Source: Candidatus Gastranaerophilales bacterium (GTDB taxonomy: Bacteria; Cyanobacteriota; Vampirovibrionia; Gastranaerophilales; Gastranaerophilaceae). Taken from it: a stretch of DNA of 64,000 nucleotides. Below are positions 36,556-46,398 of this stretch, in pieces. The stretch covers positions 1-64,000 of the forward strand of contig CALURV010000033.1 in the NCBI GenBank assembly GCA_944323285.1. Direction: 5' to 3'. The notes below the pieces were generated by a model. It did no database searches. It saw only the letters and a program-made list of their open reading frames with translations, and was not told the origin of the DNA. Numbering within the stretch: the stretch's first letter is position 1; every line of letters starts with the position of its first letter. The translations under genes and the position numbers were made by a program.

Positions 36556-39500
36556 TTATTGAACCCATTTAAAACTTTGAACGTAATCTGAATCATTTAT
36601 ATTGCCGTCGATAATAGCCTGGAATATTCTTGATTCATATTCTCCATTTGTAAATGAAGGAATTTTTTCAACATCCTGAATAAAATCTTTTCTACTGAAA
36701 TCAAATAATGAAATACCTGGAATTAATTTAAAAAATGTATTTAAAGAAGTATTTCCGATTGTTCCGAAAATAGTAGATATTCTTTTTGAGAGTTTACCCA
36801 GTATTTCTAAATTTGCATGAGTTTGTGTAATATCATATGTACCGTGAATATATAAACTTAAATTTTCTCCTTTTGAGAATATTTCTATATCATTAGCTTG
36901 TCCGTTTTCAATGATACAATTGCCATTAATATTTGAGAAATATCCTGTTTTAACAAGATTAAGCAGTTCTAAAATACTGTTAATTGTAAAACCGGTTATA
37001 CCGCTTTTTATTATATTACTTGCTCTTAATAAGTATTCAAGTGAACCGAGTTTGGGCATTCTTCCGTCTGAAATATCAAAGTATATATAGCCGGAAAGAT
37101 TCTTTATTTTTTCTTCATCTGTTATACCTTTTGTTTTAAGGTATAATTTCCCGTTAGCATTTCCATAAATTTGATTTTTGCCGTCAAATAGAGTTTCTGC
37201 TATATAGTTTGAGTCTACATCATTTAATTCAAAATCGCCTATAAGTGTAGTGTCGTTAAGGTTATATGATATGGTTCCGAGCATATTCCCTTCACCAATA
37301 TTTATTGTCATATTGTTTGCTGTAAAAATACCGTCTTTATCAATATAAAAGTCAGTTAAAAAGTTTTTAGCAGCCATTGATTTAACCAAAAGTTCTTCTA
37401 TTTCAAGATGACCATTTGAAATTGTAAGCCCTGCTAAATCTATATTTTTTATTTTATTATTAGTATTCATAGCTTTATGGGTTTTTGATAAGTTATCAAA
37501 TAATTTATTTATATCTATTTGATCGGCATATATATCTAAAGACTCGATTTCAGGTTTTGCGGCAAAATTATTTTTTATTGATGATTTTACATTTACCTTT
37601 GCATCTGACATAAAACCAAATAATGCAATATCAATTTTTTCTTTATCTGCGTTAATCCTTATATTTTTTATTAGCGTATCAAATAAAGGAATATCAATAT
37701 TTCTGCAATCGGCTTTACCTAATAATTTTGCTGTTTTATTAGTTTTATTATATTCATATTTTAAATCACAATTAAATGTACCTTGCTTTAATACAGGTGT
37801 TTTTAGTAATAAGTTTAATATTCTGGCTTGAAGATTTTTATTTGTTTTAATTTCAAGTTCTGTTGGTATTATTTCTTTGTTAATTTTTTCTAATATACCT
37901 GATGCATTTAAAAATACAATTGGGTAAACTTTATTATTTTGCGATGAAACATATTTTATGTATTCAACATTTTTTAAAAAGATTTTATCTTGTGTTAGAT
38001 TTATATTTCCGTTCAATTCTCTTTTATCATAAATATCGCCTAAATTAATACCATCGTAACTTAAATCCGAATACTGATTTAATGTTAATTTAGGTATTAA
38101 TATTAAATTATCTGTATTTCCTCTTATTTTTGCAGAAAAACTTATATCCCCTTCAAGTTTTATTTTCTTCGATATATCTTCAGCAAAGAATGTTTGTATG
38201 AATTCATTTGTTGGTTTTGATGTAAAATAGCCGTTAATATGCGGGTTTAAATAATCTGAAATGGTCAAATTGCCATATAATGGCATATTACCTATGTTAG
38301 CAGTTATATTATTTAATATAATTTTGTTGTTTTTTAAAAGGATATAAAAATTATCAAAAGCTATTGGTTGTTTTGTCTTAAAATGCTGTAATTGTAATTT
38401 TTTTAAATAAATTTTTCCGTTAAATATATTTTTATTTATAGAAATATCAATATCAGCGAAACCATTATAATTTATAAATTGTTTAAATATATTTTGCATT
38501 TCAGAGGTTATTATATTTATTTTAGAAGTATCATTAAGATTTTTAATATTAAAATTATCAGCTTTAATCTTAAGATTATATATAGGATTTATAGTATCTA
38601 TATTAGTTACGTTACCTGTAACTGTTGCATTTGAATCATATAAAGAAACATTTACATCTTCAACTTTGACACAGGCTTTATCCATAATTATTTTACCGGA
38701 TTTTGCTTTTATTGGAGTATCTTCAGCATCAGGTATAAATTCCATAAGCGCATATGCTTTATCTGTTTCAAAGTCTTTAGATTTTGCTTTATATTTAAAT
38801 AGTAAATTATGCTTTGATGTTAGATTATAAAATATTGATAAATCAGGATAATTTTCAGGATATAAATAAGATTCTGTTAAAAATTTTATAGTATCTTTTA
38901 ACTTAACATTATCACTTGTAACAGTTAAATCAACATCCGGTATTTTCTCTTTTATATCTGTTATTATTTTACCGTTTATATTTATCGAAGAAGAACCCGA
39001 AACTCCGTTTATGGAATTGATATTAACAATTGATTCAGTGAAATCAACAATACCTTTGAGCTTTTCAATAGGTGTTCTGAAACCTTGAATATAACAAGAA
39101 TTTCCCAAAAGGTATAAAGAACCTTTTACTCTCATATCTTCAAATGCTTCATCAGGCGGAAGTGGAGGGTGTCCAAATGGAACAGGTACAATTTTAGCTT
39201 TTAAATTAATGAATATTCTTAAAAGTCCTTTTGCATCTGTTATTACTTGGATACCGTCTTTTACATCTTTTAGTAAACTGCTTTTATTTATTATTTCTAA
39301 TATGTCTTCTGCTTCTGCCTGATTTGATGATATATTAAAATCTAAATTATCATTAATTTTAACTTTTCCTTCAACGTTTATTGGATTTGATTTTACATAT
39401 GCATCATTTGATTTAAATGTTATTACATCTTCTTTGAAATCAAGTCTTCCGCTTCCTTTATGAACTTCACCATATAGTCCGTTATAAGATAGGTTTGCCT

Positions 39501-41058
39501 GTTTAAATTCTGAGTATCCGTTTATATTTATTAAATCAAGAGAACCTTGTATGTTAATATCAATAACTCCTTTACCTGATTTTATATCCATATCAGGAAT
39601 TGGTCCGAGTTGAAAGTTAAATACTTTACTTATTGGAACAATAATTTTTTGTGCGAGCGGAAAATCTAAATTATTGCTTGTTTTTACGGTTACATTGTTT
39701 ATTCCGTCTCTATACATATATACATAACCGTTAACTTTTGCCCATTGATTTTCAATTAGATTAACAAGGATATCCATATTTAATATTCTTTTGTTAAACG
39801 TTATATCAACAGTCCCTGTATGAAGCTTATGTATAGATTTATCTAATATATGTACATTTCTTCCCTTTACGTAACCTGTAATATCCGGTTGTGGAATAGT
39901 CCCTTTGATATTTATTTTTCCTTCTACATCTCCAAATACACCATATCTTTTGATTTTTTCAATAGTTCCCAGTTCTTTTGTAAGATTTTCCGGCAATAAT
40001 GGGGTAATATTTTCAGCTTTTGAATTTATTACTTTCACATTAACATCTAATTGTGGTTTTTCCTTTTCTAAATTTACTCTTCCATCTGCTTTTATATTTA
40101 CATTATCTGATTTTAAACTTAACGATTTTATGTCTATTATATTTTTTAATAATTTGATATTTGTATTGAAAATATTTTTTCCTAAGAAACTAACTCCATT
40201 AGTCCATTCTTTTTTATCAACAATTATATTTTCAAATGCAGTATTTAAAATTAAATTGTTTTCTTTAGATGTAGATAGTTGAATATATTCTATATTTCCA
40301 GATAAGTTTGTTAAATCATTGCTAATATATTTTTTTATATAAGGGAAAAGCATATCAAGATTTACATTAAAGATAGTGCAATTTCCTGATATTGTTTCAG
40401 GAGTTATTTTAGATGATATTGGCAGGGATGAAAAAATATTTATATCGAAGTCACTTTTTTCAGTTTCTGTTGAAATATAACCTTTTGTAATTAAAGTTAT
40501 ATTTTCTTTATTTATAATATTTAGTTTTAAAGGCGTTCCATTTATTGATGTTTTCTTATTTAATATTTTATCCTCAAAAGTTGCATTATAATTTTTTATT
40601 GAAAGATTATTATTTTTTACAAATAAATGAAATGCATTTTTCCATTTTTGAGGAAATAATTCTTCAAAATTGAATTTTCCGTTTTTATTTTGAAATACAT
40701 ATAAAATTGAGTTTTCTATTTCCAGATTTTTGATATTTATTCTTTTTCTTAATAAATCAGTCAAAGAAATTTTAATAATAAGATTATCTGCATCTATAAA
40801 ACAATAAGATTTATCTTTATCTTGAATTTTGAGTTTATCCAGATATAAAGTTAAATTTGGAGTTACACTTGTTTTAAATTTTGCATTTTGATATTCGATA
40901 TTAGCATTTGTTAATTTATTTATAAGATTATGAATTTTATTTTTTGCCGCAAGATGATTTAATATAGGGGGAATGGCAAATAAATAAATTATTTCGATAA
41001 TTATAAGTAGAATTAAAATTAATAATATTTTTTTATTAAATATATTTTTTATGTGCAT
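36556..41058 (-). CDS. AsmA-like/bridge-type lipid-transport protein, 1500 residues
   Basis: A very long protein with a single N-terminal TM (about 9-30), then an AsmA-type N-terminal domain and a repeated pattern of short beta strands across the whole chain. The C terminus has an AsmA-C-like segment (GNANGKLYLKTKG, then LSGYIYFDISDGRM and IHGTYDITQTHANLEILGKL). Its size and beta-rich pattern fit the AsmA/TamB/YhdP superfamily, thought to form a groove spanning the periplasm that carries phospholipids to the outer membrane. This is consistent with an outer-membrane organism. It is convergent with the ECF module. The gene shares a divergent gap (41059-41276) with a 7TM-HD gene. Confidence 0.8.
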   Translation of the reverse strand: MHIKNIFNKKILLILILLIIIEIIYLFAIPPILNHLAAKNKIHNLINKLTNANIEYQNAKFKTSVTPNLTLYLDKLKIQDKDKSYCFIDADNLIIKISLTDLLRKRINIKNLEIENSILYVFQNKNGKFNFEELFPQKWKNAFHLFVKNNNLSIKNYNATFEDKILNKKTSINGTPLKLNIINKENITLITKGYISTETEKSDFDINIFSSLPISSKITPETISGNCTIFNVNLDMLFPYIKKYISNDLTNLSGNIEYIQLSTSKENNLILNTAFENIIVDKKEWTNGVSFLGKNIFNTNIKLLKNIIDIKSLSLKSDNVNIKADGRVNLEKEKPQLDVNVKVINSKAENITPLLPENLTKELGTIEKIKRYGVFGDVEGKINIKGTIPQPDITGYVKGRNVHILDKSIHKLHTGTVDITFNKRILNMDILVNLIENQWAKVNGYVYMYRDGINNVTVKTSNNLDFPLAQKIIVPISKVFNFQLGPIPDMDIKSGKGVIDINIQGSLDLININGYSEFKQANLSYNGLYGEVHKGSGRLDFKEDVITFKSNDAYVKSNPINVEGKVKINDNLDFNISSNQAEAEDILEIINKSSLLKDVKDGIQVITDAKGLLRIFINLKAKIVPVPFGHPPLPPDEAFEDMRVKGSLYLLGNSCYIQGFRTPIEKLKGIVDFTESIVNINSINGVSGSSSININGKIITDIKEKIPDVDLTVTSDNVKLKDTIKFLTESYLYPENYPDLSIFYNLTSKHNLLFKYKAKSKDFETDKAYALMEFIPDAEDTPIKAKSGKIIMDKACVKVEDVNVSLYDSNATVTGNVTNIDTINPIYNLKIKADNFNIKNLNDTSKINIITSEMQNIFKQFINYNGFADIDISINKNIFNGKIYLKKLQLQHFKTKQPIAFDNFYILLKNNKIILNNITANIGNMPLYGNLTISDYLNPHINGYFTSKPTNEFIQTFFAEDISKKIKLEGDISFSAKIRGNTDNLILIPKLTLNQYSDLSYDGINLGDIYDKRELNGNINLTQDKIFLKNVEYIKYVSSQNNKVYPIVFLNASGILEKINKEIIPTELEIKTNKNLQARILNLLLKTPVLKQGTFNCDLKYEYNKTNKTAKLLGKADCRNIDIPLFDTLIKNIRINADKEKIDIALFGFMSDAKVNVKSSIKNNFAAKPEIESLDIYADQIDINKLFDNLSKTHKAMNTNNKIKNIDLAGLTISNGHLEIEELLVKSMAAKNFLTDFYIDKDGIFTANNMTINIGEGNMLGTISYNLNDTTLIGDFELNDVDSNYIAETLFDGKNQIYGNANGKLYLKTKGITDEEKIKNLSGYIYFDISDGRMPKLGSLEYLLRASNIIKSGITGFTINSILELLNLVKTGYFSNINGNCIIENGQANDIEIFSKGENLSLYIHGTYDITQTHANLEILGKLSKRISTIFGTIGNTSLNTFFKLIPGISLFDFSRKDFIQDVEKIPSFTNGEYESRIFQAIIDGNINDSDYVQSFKWVQ

Positions 41059-41276
41059 AATTGTTTATCTGCCAAAGTCTAGTATATTTTTAGTTCAAAT
41101 TGCTGAAGCATTTATTACAATAATTATATAATTGACATATAAAAAGTTCAAACGGTTAACAGCATCAATGTATGATTAGAAAGATTTAATAAAAACCATT
41201 AACATTAACGAGATTTGCAAAAAGTATCAATTGTTGTAAAATTAAGGGGATAAAGTATAAAAATAAGTGGTTAGTT

Positions 41277-43373
41277 ATGAGAAAAATTAATATAAAAAAA
41301 TATATAGAAACATTAAAATCACCCAAATTAATTACGGATTGTTTTTTAATTATTACATTTATACTCATTTTTACAGGAGTAATTGTATCAAAATACTTTT
41401 TTTTACAAACAATAGTTGGCTCAGACAATATAAGTAAAGTAATGGTAATTGCCCCAAGAGATATTGAGGTAGTTGATAGTATAAAAACGGAGAAAAGAAG
41501 AAAAGAAATTGCCCAAAAAGTAAATCTTGTCTATTCTCCTGCTGATGATGGATATATAAAAAATAATTTAAATGAAATTATTAATGAAATATTATTGATA
41601 AGACATAAACACATTGATGATAATCAAAAGCAAAAGGAACTTGATGTAATTTTTGATATTTCAGATACAAGTGTTAAGTCTTTTGTTATTTCATATTTTC
41701 TTAATGCTAATGAGGATTTGTTAAATAAAGTTTTTTCTTCTTCTGAAAAAGCTTTAAGTGCAGTATTAAATGAAGGTATTACAGAAAAAGACTTTGAAGA
41801 AAATACTTTAGCAAAAATAATAAGAAGAAATATTGAAGCAAATACAACAAATAACCAAATAAAAGTAATAACAGCATTATTGGAACAAGTAATTGTTCCA
41901 AATATGATAGTAGATGAAGAAGCAACTGCATTAGCCAGAAAAAATGCCAGAGATATGATTTCTCCGATAAGAGTAAAATTTAATAAAGGTGATACAATAG
42001 TAAAAGTTGGTGAACCCATTACTCAGGTTAAGAAAGAAGCTTTAAGTAAAGCGGGATACAATATTTTAAGAATTAATTTTAAAGGAATTCTTGGTATTTT
42101 ATGTATAGTATGTATAGGTGTTTCTTCTGTATATTTTTATTTAAAATTCTTCGAGCCCAAATTTATTAATAGACGATATTTATCTATAATTGCAGTATTG
42201 TCTTTATTTATGGCGTTATTATCAATATTTTTACCTGTAACCTGGTCAGTATTTATGCTGCCGTTCCCGTTTTTTGCAATACTGCTTTCAGTATTTTTAA
42301 ATGCAAGAACATCATTTTTTACAACAGTTACTTTATTGACGATAATAACTTTATCATTGCAGTTTTCAGCTTTAGCTATGTCAGTATTTATATTATCAAT
42401 AATGGTTTCTACAATAGGAACAACAACAATAAAGTATTCAAGAAGGTTTGATTTAATAAAAGTGGGAGTATGCACTGCCTTAGCAATGGCCGTAATAATT
42501 ACTTGTGTATATTATGATTTAGGAATAGAAAAATTATCCCAAGATGTATCAGCTGGTATTTTAAATGGATTTGTATCAGGAATATTTGCTCTTGGTATGA
42601 TTCCTATATTTGAAAATTGGTTTAAAGTAATAACACCATTCGGATTAGCAGAATTGGGTGATTATAATCAGCCGTTGTTAAAGAAATTACATGAAGTAGC
42701 TCCGGGAACTTTTGAACATAGTTTAAGGGTTTCAAATTTAGCAGAATCTGCAGCAGAAGCAATAGGTGCAGATCCGATATTAGCCAGAGTCGGCGCTTTA
42801 TATCATGATGTAGGAAAAATTGTAAGGCCATTATTTTTTGTAGAAAATCAAACATATAGCGGTATAGAAAATCCTCATGAAAAGATAAATCCGCGTTCAA
42901 GTAAGATGATAATAACGTCTCATACTAAAGACGGTATTACTCTTGCAAAAGAGTATCATATACCCGATGTTATTCAAGATTTTATTATTCAGCATCATGG
43001 TGATTCATTAGCAAGTTATTTTTATAATCAGGCTGTTCAGCAAGAAGGTATAGAAAATGTAAAAGAAGAGCAATTCAGATATACAGGTCCAAAACCAAAT
43101 ACTAAAGAAACCGCAATACTTATGATTGCAGATGCTGTTGAATCTGCTTCAAGAACGCTAAAAGATCATTCCCAGGAAGAACTTGATACCCTTATTAATA
43201 AGATTATAAAAGACAGACTTAATGATAATCAGCTTTCAGATAGTCCTTTAACTCTTAAAGATATTAAAGTCATTGCTGCAACATTATCAAGAGTTCTACG
43301 CTCAGTATTTCATAAAAGAATTAAATACCAAGAACCAATTGATGATATTCCCGAAAAAGAAAAAAATAATTAG
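41277..43373 (+). CDS. 7TM-HD phosphodiesterase (PgpH-type c-di-AMP hydrolase)
   Basis: A 698-residue membrane protein. TM1 (about 20-40) leads to an extracytoplasmic 7TMR-HDED region (about 45-255), then seven TM helices (about 265-460), then a cytoplasmic HD domain with FEHSLRVSNLAE, YHDVGKI and QHHGDS. This is the PgpH architecture, which degrades c-di-AMP. The start has only a weak ribosome site. ybeY and dgkA follow closely, an order common in many bacteria. Confidence 0.9.
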   Translation: MRKINIKKYIETLKSPKLITDCFLIITFILIFTGVIVSKYFFLQTIVGSDNISKVMVIAPRDIEVVDSIKTEKRRKEIAQKVNLVYSPADDGYIKNNLNEIINEILLIRHKHIDDNQKQKELDVIFDISDTSVKSFVISYFLNANEDLLNKVFSSSEKALSAVLNEGITEKDFEENTLAKIIRRNIEANTTNNQIKVITALLEQVIVPNMIVDEEATALARKNARDMISPIRVKFNKGDTIVKVGEPITQVKKEALSKAGYNILRINFKGILGILCIVCIGVSSVYFYLKFFEPKFINRRYLSIIAVLSLFMALLSIFLPVTWSVFMLPFPFFAILLSVFLNARTSFFTTVTLLTIITLSLQFSALAMSVFILSIMVSTIGTTTIKYSRRFDLIKVGVCTALAMAVIITCVYYDLGIEKLSQDVSAGILNGFVSGIFALGMIPIFENWFKVITPFGLAELGDYNQPLLKKLHEVAPGTFEHSLRVSNLAESAAEAIGADPILARVGALYHDVGKIVRPLFFVENQTYSGIENPHEKINPRSSKMIITSHTKDGITLAKEYHIPDVIQDFIIQHHGDSLASYFYNQAVQQEGIENVKEEQFRYTGPKPNTKETAILMIADAVESASRTLKDHSQEELDTLINKIIKDRLNDNQLSDSPLTLKDIKVIAATLSRVLRSVFHKRIKYQEPIDDIPEKEKNN

Positions 43374-43382
43374 AGATTTTCT

Positions 43383-43883
43383 ATGGCAATAATTAATGTT
43401 TTTATTGAGAATATTTATGAAGATTTTAAAATAGATGATGTAAAAATTTTAAATAATGTTAAAAAAATTACAGATTTTATTTTGAAGGATGATGAAGTTT
43501 ATAAAAATTCGTGTCTTAAAGATTATGATTTCGATACTATCTCTTTTGATATTGTCCTTTGTAATAATGATTATATTCATGGAATTAATAAAGAATATAG
43601 AAAAAAAGATAAAGAAACAGATGTAATAACTTTTGCAATTTTTGCAGATTCTCCTGTTAATGAAAGATTTGTTTTTGATAATGAAATAAATCTTGGTGAA
43701 ATAATTATTTCCTTAGACAAAATAGAAGAACAATCAAATGAAAATAATGTTTCATTTGATTCGGAATTATATTATTTAATAAGTCATGGAATACTTCATT
43801 TACTGGGGTATGATCATCAAAGTCAGGAAGAATATGATTTTATGGTATTAAATCAGAATAAAGCAAAGGCTATAGTATTATGA
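43383..43883 (+). CDS. ybeY: Endoribonuclease YbeY
   Basis: A 166-residue zinc-dependent RNase for 16S rRNA maturation and ribosome quality control. The active-site pattern H-x3-H-x5-H is intact (SHGILHLLGYDH). EYRKKDKETDVITF is the other conserved block. It lies 9 bp after pgpH-like gene, and its stop overlaps dgkA by 4 bp. Confidence 0.93.
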   Translation: MAIINVFIENIYEDFKIDDVKILNNVKKITDFILKDDEVYKNSCLKDYDFDTISFDIVLCNNDYIHGINKEYRKKDKETDVITFAIFADSPVNERFVFDNEINLGEIIISLDKIEEQSNENNVSFDSELYYLISHGILHLLGYDHQSQEEYDFMVLNQNKAKAIVL

Positions 43884-44254
43884 CAAAATTTAAGTCAGCA
43901 AGTATAGCGGAAAGTATATCTAATGCTATAAGAGGAATAAAACTTGCAATAAGTTCTCAAAGAAATTTCAGAATAGAACTATTTATAGCTGTAATTGTTG
44001 TTCTAATTGCTTTATTTTTAAAGTTTTCAATTACTGATTTAAGTCTTTTAATTCTTATGATAACAATAGTTTTAGTGTGTGAAATTATAAATTCTGTTAT
44101 AGAATTTACCCTTGATGCAGTATATAAGAATAACTATTCTAAGTTAGTAGAAATGGCTAAAGATATGTCTGCCGGTATGGTCTTGATTGTTGCTATTATT
44201 AGTTGTTTATTTGGTATTTTATTATTTGGTAAGTACGTTATCAATTTATTTTAA
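43880..44254 (+). CDS. dgkA: Diacylglycerol/undecaprenol kinase (DgkA family)
   Basis: A 124-residue three-TM kinase. The family signature CEIINSVIEFTLDAV is intact, and the N-terminal amphipathic helix precedes TM1. The family phosphorylates diacylglycerol or undecaprenol. The ATGA overlap with ybeY indicates coupling. Confidence 0.9.
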   Translation: MTKFKSASIAESISNAIRGIKLAISSQRNFRIELFIAVIVVLIALFLKFSITDLSLLILMITIVLVCEIINSVIEFTLDAVYKNNYSKLVEMAKDMSAGMVLIVAIISCLFGILLFGKYVINLF

Positions 44255-44265
44255 ATTTTTTTTGA

Positions 44266-44297
44266 TAATGACTTGTTAACAAAGTGTGATACTAGAT
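44266..44297 (+). repeat. Dispersed repeat, copy 9 (3' end only)
   Basis: Last ~32 nt of the repeat (half of stem IV: TGTTAACAAAGTGTGATACTAGAT), 11 bp downstream of the dgkA stop. Confidence 0.7.
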
Positions 44298-44311
44298 AAA
44301 AAAATTAATAT

Positions 44312-44336
44312 AAAAAAAAGACCGAAAAATTCGGTC
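44312..44336 (-). terminator. Minus-strand intrinsic terminator
   Basis: GACCGAA pairs with TTCGGTC around AAA, with an A-run (44312-44319) that becomes a T-run on the minus strand. It lies 146 bp downstream of the minus-strand gene that ends at 44483. Confidence 0.75.
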
Positions 44337-44482
44337 AAACAGTTTACGAGTGAGAGTGGAATATGTATAGAATTATAATACTTGTTTGAAAACAAATATT
44401 ATATTAACCGCCTGTATATTTTTTAGCAGTATATTATGTAGCTTTTATGGTAATTAATAAAAATGAAATGGCTTATAAAAGA

Positions 44483-45022
44483 TTATTTTGAATAATCCTT
44501 TATATCTTTATTAAATTCTTCAATACTTATAAAATGTGAGTAATTTATGTTCTCTTTATTTTTATGGGGAAAGAATTTTTTTCCAAATTTTTCAGCGAAA
44601 GGAGTAGCAATTAAAGGAACAAGAATTCTTTCAGCAAGAATAGTAGATCCTATAAGAGCCATTATCTGGCTAAATCCTTTTTTAGCAGCAACTATATCTT
44701 TAAAATTACAATTTTTAAAAAATTTATCCCAAATTATATCTTGTATTTTATGGTGTGCCAAACTAAAACCGACGCCAATTTGCATTATTGCGGTTACAAC
44801 ACCTGACATTAAATCCATAGAAGCTACAAATGGTCTTTTTTCTTCCGGTATTTTTTCATTTTGCATAGTTGTTTTAAATCTTATAGCATAAGCAAATACA
44901 TCTTTTGTTACATTTAGTGCAACAAGCGTTTTAGCACCAAACATATCATCTTTTATTACTTTGTTGATATGCTTGTTTAACATTTCTGATTGAGCTAGTT
45001 TATTGAGCGGATTTATTTTCAT
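44483..45022 (-). CDS. Lineage-specific membrane protein, second of an overlapping pair
   Basis: A 179-residue protein starting MKINPLNKLAQSEM. It has hydrophobic helices near 75-95 (MSGVVTAIMQIGVGFSLAH) and 125-145, and a basic C terminus. No family is recognised. It overlaps the upstream gene by 23 bp. Confidence 0.6.
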   Translation of the reverse strand: MKINPLNKLAQSEMLNKHINKVIKDDMFGAKTLVALNVTKDVFAYAIRFKTTMQNEKIPEEKRPFVASMDLMSGVVTAIMQIGVGFSLAHHKIQDIIWDKFFKNCNFKDIVAAKKGFSQIMALIGSTILAERILVPLIATPFAEKFGKKFFPHKNKENINYSHFISIEEFNKDIKDYSK

Positions 45023-45551
45023 TTTTCTTTTTATTTACTATTTTTTCTGCTATTTTAGGGTATATTTTATTTGATACTGCAAGTACAGGCAGATAAGTGA
45101 TAGTTGTGACTATTGCACCAAGTCTGTCTTTAAATATTTCATTATATTGTTTTTTATACATAGATAAAGCTTTTTCATAATCATAGTTACAAGCTTTTAG
45201 AATTTTTTCAGGGATTTTAGAAATATCTTTAGATGCGTTTTCGACATATTTAAAATTTATTTTCCCCTTTTTTATAAGGCTGTCAATGCCTTTATATAAA
45301 AGACCAAGCGATACAAGCTGCATTGCAAGTGTAATAACAGCTTCAACAGGTTGTTTTATACTTGCCCATTTTCTGTTATCTTCATCTTCTTTTGTAAATG
45401 GGTTATGCATAATAACTAAAGGAGCAATAACAGCTTTACCTGCAGCATTAACATAATTCGAAACTTTCTCTCCTCCATTTTGTGAAAATTTCTCTATTGA
45501 TGTAGCTATGTGTTGGTTTAAATTGATTTTTCCTATTCGCATAACGTTCAT
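45000..45551 (-). CDS. Lineage-specific membrane protein, first of an overlapping pair
   Basis: A 183-residue protein. It has hydrophobic segments at about 35-50 and 70-95 (EAVITLAMQLVSLGLLYKGI) and 145-160, with a Lys-rich tail. Starts at 45551 or 45542 are possible, neither with a good ribosome site. Function unknown. Confidence 0.6.
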   Translation of the reverse strand: MNVMRIGKINLNQHIATSIEKFSQNGGEKVSNYVNAAGKAVIAPLVIMHNPFTKEDEDNRKWASIKQPVEAVITLAMQLVSLGLLYKGIDSLIKKGKINFKYVENASKDISKIPEKILKACNYDYEKALSMYKKQYNEIFKDRLGAIVTTITYLPVLAVSNKIYPKIAEKIVNKKKNENKSAQ

Positions 45552-45633
45552 ACAAAATTTGAAAACACTTTTATTTGCTTTTTATAATTACAGAAATAAT
45601 ATTTTTTTACAATAGTTATTATTAATTAGGCTA

Positions 45634-46326
45634 TTAGTCAATAAAACGATATTTAATAAGAGTTAAAATAGCGTGAATCCCATCTTTCCAATTGATTTTT
45701 TTACCTTCTTCATGTCCTCTTCCTGCATATGAAATAGGCACTTCTTTCAATCTTACTTTCTGTTTTAATATTTTTGCAGTTATTTCAGGCTCAAAGTCAA
45801 ATCTGTTTGCTTTGATTTTTATATTTTTTATAAAACTACTTTTAAATGCTTTATAGCATGTTTCCATATCAGTGATTTCAGCGCCGTAAAGAATATTTGT
45901 AAGAATGGTTAAAAATTTATTTGCGATTTTATTTTTTAAAATAAAATTTTTAGAATTTTCTTTATTTTTAAATCTTGAACCATATACAACATCTGCTTCA
46001 TCATTAATTAAAAGAGGAAGCAATTTATTATAATCGTCAGGTAAGTATTCTAAATCAGCATCCTGAATAACTATATAGTCTCCAGTTGCTTCTTTTATGG
46101 CTGTTCTTATTGCAGCACCTTTTCCTTGATTTTTCTCATGGAAAAGAATAGTATATTTTGATTTTAAGTTTTCCAAAATTTTAGTTGTACCATCTGTCGA
46201 ACAATCATCAACCAATATGATTTCTTTTTCAAGTCCTGAGAAGTTGGCTTCAATAACTTTTTCCAGCAATAAAAGAATAGTATCTTTTTCATTAAAAACA
46301 GGAATAATTATACTTACTTTTTTCAT
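45634..46326 (-). CDS. Family 2 glycosyltransferase (polyprenyl-phosphate mannosyl/glucosyltransferase-like)
   Basis: A 230-residue GT-A enzyme. The VSIIIPVFNEKDTI start, VDDCSTDGT, the GKGAAIRTAI segment and the DADLEY metal-binding motif are those of DPM1-like synthases. These put a sugar from a nucleotide donor onto a polyprenyl phosphate. No C-terminal TM is seen. It could feed GT-C enzymes such as the one at 1642. Confidence 0.85.
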   Translation of the reverse strand: MKKVSIIIPVFNEKDTILLLLEKVIEANFSGLEKEIILVDDCSTDGTTKILENLKSKYTILFHEKNQGKGAAIRTAIKEATGDYIVIQDADLEYLPDDYNKLLPLLINDEADVVYGSRFKNKENSKNFILKNKIANKFLTILTNILYGAEITDMETCYKAFKSSFIKNIKIKANRFDFEPEITAKILKQKVRLKEVPISYAGRGHEEGKKINWKDGIHAILTLIKYRFID

Positions 46327-46365
46327 ATTCTCTCTTTATTTATATTAAAACTTTAAAATATATTG

Positions 46366-46371
46366 TATAAT
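46366..46371 (+). promoter_or_regulatory. -10 element upstream of GAF/HD-GYP gene
   Basis: TATAAT 28 bp upstream of the ATG at 46399; no convincing -35. Confidence 0.4.
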
Positions 46372-46398
46372 GAAATAGTTAGTTTGTTAAGGGAAAAT

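Noticed and set aside
1311-44297. CRISPR or integron attC interpretation of the hairpin repeats
   Set aside because: Copies are kilobases apart, without spacers, and do not show the paired RYYYAAC/GTTRRRY core boxes of attC sites or a nearby integrase.
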